From Phycisphaerales bacterium UBA1161 (lineage in GTDB: Bacteria > Planctomycetota > Phycisphaerae > Tepidisphaerales > Tepidisphaeraceae), in NCBI GenBank assembly GCA_002311745.1, contig DBZL01000022.1:1-8056 (forward strand): DNA of 8,056 bases, in the 5' to 3' direction. Of the stretch, positions 5,944-8,056 are shown piece after piece; the stretch's first letter is position 1, and the number at the start of each line of letters is the position of its first letter. The position numbers and the translations under genes are program-made. Under the pieces are notes generated by a model, which was given only the letters and a program-made list of their open reading frames with translations, searched no databases and had not been told where the DNA came from.

Positions 5944-6306
5944 CTACTGCCCGCCGTCGGCGTTGTTGTCCGGCTGGCGGTTCGGATCGTCCATGATGTC
6001 CAGCAACCGGCCGTACATCTGGTCGGTCATTTTCACGACCATAGCGTTGGCGTTGTAGAGGACTGCGGCCTTGTCCAGCTTGGCTTGCTCGGCGGCCAGG
6101 TCGACGTTGGAGCCGCTGGAATTGGGCGGGGCGGTGCTTTGAGAAATGCCATCGACGGCGACGCCACCGGTCATGATGTCGAAGAGATTGACGCGTTGGG
6201 CTTTGTAGCCGGGGGTGTTGGCGTTGGCGATGTTATTGGCCGCGGTGTTGATGACGGCCTGCGCCGCGAGCATGCCGCTGGCCGCGATGTCCAATGCCTC
6301 GAGCAT
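5944..6306 (-). CDS. Short flagellar basal-body rod-type protein (FlgB/FlgC-like)
   Basis: A 120-residue protein with both end motifs of the flagellar rod/hook family. The N terminus ALDIAASGMLAAQAVINTA with ANNIANANTPGYK (23-35) is the Flg_bb_rod signature. The C terminus SNVDLAAEQAKLDKAAVLYN...MVVKMTDQMYGRLLDIM (66-105) is the coiled-coil-forming helix that pairs with it in the rod tube. The length fits the small proximal rod proteins FlgB and FlgC (about 130-140) better than FlgF or FlgG. The last 14 residues (DDPNRQPDNNADGGQ region) are an unusual polar, disordered tail. Rod proteins leave through the flagellar export gate, and as expected there is no signal peptide. A GGAG site (plus-strand 6317-6320) lies 10 bases before ATG 6306. 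No other flagellar gene is in view, so I leave the symbol blank. The gene is convergent with the permease and divergent from the TPR gene. Confidence 0.85.
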   Translation of the reverse strand: MLEALDIAASGMLAAQAVINTAANNIANANTPGYKAQRVNLFDIMTGGVAVDGISQSTAPPNSSGSNVDLAAEQAKLDKAAVLYNANAMVVKMTDQMYGRLLDIMDDPNRQPDNNADGGQ

Positions 6307-6375
6307 ACCGGCGCTTCTCCACCGGGCAGGTCGGCGCCAAGGGGGTGCGGCTTAACTTGTGAGTGTCGAATCGCC

Positions 6376-6418
6376 CGGCAAGACATCGCCGGATAGGGCG
6401 GCTATAGCGTTCTTGCCG
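6376..6418. repeat. Inverted repeat in the divergent spacer
   Basis: Exact 8-base arms CGGCAAGA (6376-6383) and TCTTGCCG (6411-6418) enclose 27 bases that hold a smaller 4-bp stem (6387-6390 with 6397-6400). The element lies in the 164-base spacer between the rod-protein gene and the TPR gene and could be an operator or a leader-RNA stem. A GATAAT (6427-6432) just downstream could be a -10 element for the TPR gene, without a good -35. Confidence 0.4.
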
Positions 6419-6470
6419 CCTGCAGCGATAATCCGATTCACGGCCAGGATACGGCCTGGAGGAATCGTTG

Positions 6471-8056
6471 ATGGCGGAAAATGTTGCCGCGCTGATGCAG
6501 TTGGCCCGCAAGCATCACCAAGGGGGGCAGCTTCGCGACGCCGAGACGCTCTATCGGCGGGTGCTGGCGATCCAGCCGCGCAATGCCGAGGCCCTGCATT
6601 TCCTGGGGTACATGCTGTTTCAGGCGGGGCGGCCCGAATCGGGGCTGGAGATGATCGAGCGCGCCATCGCCATCGATCCCAAGCGGGCCGATTTCCACTG
6701 CAATCGGGGCGTGGTGTTGTCGACGATGCGTCGGCACGAGGAGTCGATCCAGGCGTATCGGGCGGCGCTGGCGCTGAAGCCCGATTTTGCGGAAGTGTAT
6801 TACAATTTGGGCACGGCCCTGCACGCCAAGCGGCAAACAGACGAAGCGATCGACGCCTATCGCCAGGCGCTGAACCTGCGACCCAATTACCCCGACGCCT
6901 ACAACAACCTGGGGACGCTGCTGCAGATGAAGGGTCGCTTGGAGGAATCCGCCGCGGCGTACCGGCAGGCGCTGAAGCTGCAGCCGAATTTCGCCGAGTC
7001 CGCGTTCAACCTCGGTCACGTGCTGCGAAATCTGGGCCAGTTGGAGGATGCGATCGCGTCGTTTCGGCAGGCGATCAACATCCGTCCCAATTATGCCGAC
7101 CCCCACTACTTTCTTGGCAACGCGCTGATGAGCAAAGGCGATTGGGACGAGGCGGTGGCCGCGTATCGCCGGGCGCTGGCGCTTCGGCCGGACCTCGTGG
7201 AAGCCTGCTTGAGTCTGGCCGCCGCGCTGCGCAACCGCGGCGAGTTCCCCGAAGCCCTCAAATTCTATCGCCAAGCCTTGGTCCTGAAGCCCAGCACGCC
7301 CGAAATCTATTACAGCCTGGCGCAGACCCTGGAAGTCAACGGCGATATGGAAGAGGCGATCGAGGCCTATCAGCAGGCGCTGAAGCTGCGCCCGGAATAC
7401 GTCGAGGCGCAGAACAATCTGGGCAACGTCATGAAGGATACCGGCCGGGTCGAGCAGGCCCTGTATTGGTACGACCGCGCCGTCACCCAGCGCCCCGCCG
7501 CGGACGTGTCCCACAGCAATCGGCTTTACGTGCTGCATTTGATTCCCGAGTTCGACCCGGCCACGATTTTTCAGGAGCACCTGGCGTGGTACCGCCGCCA
7601 CGCGGCGCCCTTGAGCTACGAGATCCCCCAGCACAGCAATCCCGGCGCGGCGGGATCGGATCGGCGGCTCAAGATTGGCTACGTCTCGCCCGATTTCCGA
7701 CAGCATTCCGTCGGGTTCTTTTTACTCAACCTGCTGGCCAACCATGCCCCGGCCGCGGTGGAGGTGTTCTGCTATTCGGATGCGGCTCGGCCGGATGCGG
7801 CCACCGCCCGCTTCCAGCAAGCCGCTCACCACTGGAAGCCGGTCGTCGGCGTGGCCGATGCCCAACTGGCACAGATCATCATCCAAGACCAGATCGACAT
7901 CCTGGTGGACCTGGCCGGGCACACCGCGGGCAATCGGCTCCTGGTTTTTGCCCGCAAGCCCGCGCCGATCCAGGTGAGCTACTGCGGCTATCCGGACACG
8001 ACGGGGCTGGCCACGATGGATTACCGCTTCACGGACGCGTATGCCGATCCGCCGGG
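6471..8056 (+). CDS. TPR-repeat OGT-like glycosyltransferase (GT41), 3' end outside window
   Basis: The 528 visible residues begin at ATG 6471, with GGAGG 8 bases upstream (6458-6462). Residues 5-346 form about ten consecutive 34-residue tetratricopeptide repeats with the usual consensus (for example AYNNLGTLLQMKGRLEESAAAYRQALKLQPN, written here only as its pattern N-N-L-G ... A-x-x-Y-R-Q-A-L-x-L-x-P). After a linker, LKIGYVSPDFRQHSVGFF (400-417) opens the GT41 catalytic domain. It is followed by VEVFCYSDA, IDILVDLAGHTAGNRLLVFARKPAPIQVSYCGYP and MDYRFTDAYADPP, closely following eukaryotic O-GlcNAc transferase and plant SPINDLY. His412 in DFRQH matches the conserved active-site His of OGT. The family moves a sugar from a nucleotide donor to protein Ser/Thr, with the TPR superhelix choosing the target. 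Donor and target are unknown here; the UDP-binding C-terminal half is outside the window. A long minus-strand frame over the gene is only its mirror. Confidence 0.95.
   Translation, partial: MAENVAALMQLARKHHQGGQLRDAETLYRRVLAIQPRNAEALHFLGYMLFQAGRPESGLEMIERAIAIDPKRADFHCNRGVVLSTMRRHEESIQAYRAALALKPDFAEVYYNLGTALHAKRQTDEAIDAYRQALNLRPNYPDAYNNLGTLLQMKGRLEESAAAYRQALKLQPNFAESAFNLGHVLRNLGQLEDAIASFRQAINIRPNYADPHYFLGNALMSKGDWDEAVAAYRRALALRPDLVEACLSLAAALRNRGEFPEALKFYRQALVLKPSTPEIYYSLAQTLEVNGDMEEAIEAYQQALKLRPEYVEAQNNLGNVMKDTGRVEQALYWYDRAVTQRPAADVSHSNRLYVLHLIPEFDPATIFQEHLAWYRRHAAPLSYEIPQHSNPGAAGSDRRLKIGYVSPDFRQHSVGFFLLNLLANHAPAAVEVFCYSDAARPDAATARFQQAAHHWKPVVGVADAQLAQIIIQDQIDILVDLAGHTAGNRLLVFARKPAPIQVSYCGYPDTTGLATMDYRFTDAYADPP

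Noticed and set aside
5022..5996. 324-aa open frame on the plus strand
   Set aside because: A shifted frame within the PiT permease gene and extremely rich in Arg, His and Gly; not protein-like.
6500..7500. Periodic sequence with about 102-base spacing
   Set aside because: This is the codon-level imprint of the 34-residue TPRs, not a DNA repeat array or CRISPR.
6438..7706. 422-aa open frame on the minus strand
   Set aside because: It is the exact mirror of the TPR region; the repetitive GC-rich codons keep the opposite frame open. It has no family features, and the plus-strand gene has clear TPRs and a ribosome binding site.

Overview
The window comes from a GC-rich bacterium. The GroEL tail ending in Gly-Gly-Met-Gly-Gly-Met-Tyr, the DUF4258-type cassettes, the TPR/OGT-like glycosyltransferase and the loosely packed genes with long spacers fit Planctomycetota or a related environmental lineage. 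This is an impression from style, not a phylogenetic result.

Layout. (1) 1-851: the 3' half of groEL, ending in a strong intrinsic terminator. (2) 867-2122: two small two-gene cassettes that look like toxin-antitoxin pairs. The first is DUF4258 + DUF2283 (867-1407) and the second is DUF4258/MqsR-like + YgiT-type zinc finger (1590-2122). Between them, starting at the base after the DUF2283 stop codon, lies a second, diverged copy of the last ~37 codons of groEL (1408-1521), followed by its own hairpin. The order [groEL 3' end - hairpin - DUF4258 gene - antitoxin-like gene] therefore occurs twice in a row. (3) 2123-3468: a SAM-dependent methyltransferase and an SRPBCC/AHSA1-like protein, both on the minus strand. 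Two copies of a short dispersed repeat flank the methyltransferase. (4) 3469-3751: a 283-base spacer with several inverted repeats, leading into a 75-aa plus-strand gene of unknown function. (5) 4081-5931: a phosphate-uptake operon, a DUF47/PhoU-like protein followed by a PiT-family phosphate permease. (6) 5944-6306, minus strand: a short flagellar-rod-type protein without other flagellar genes near it, convergent with the permease. (7) 6471-8056: the start of a large protein with about ten TPRs and an OGT-like (GT41) catalytic domain, cut by the window end.

How they fit together: the DUF47 and PiT genes form a clear functional unit. Each small cassette is probably a translationally coupled unit. 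The duplicated groEL tail suggests that the region behind groEL has repeatedly received small cassettes that carried or restored a groEL 3' end. This is the most unusual feature of the window. No RNA gene, CRISPR array, transposase or integrase was seen.
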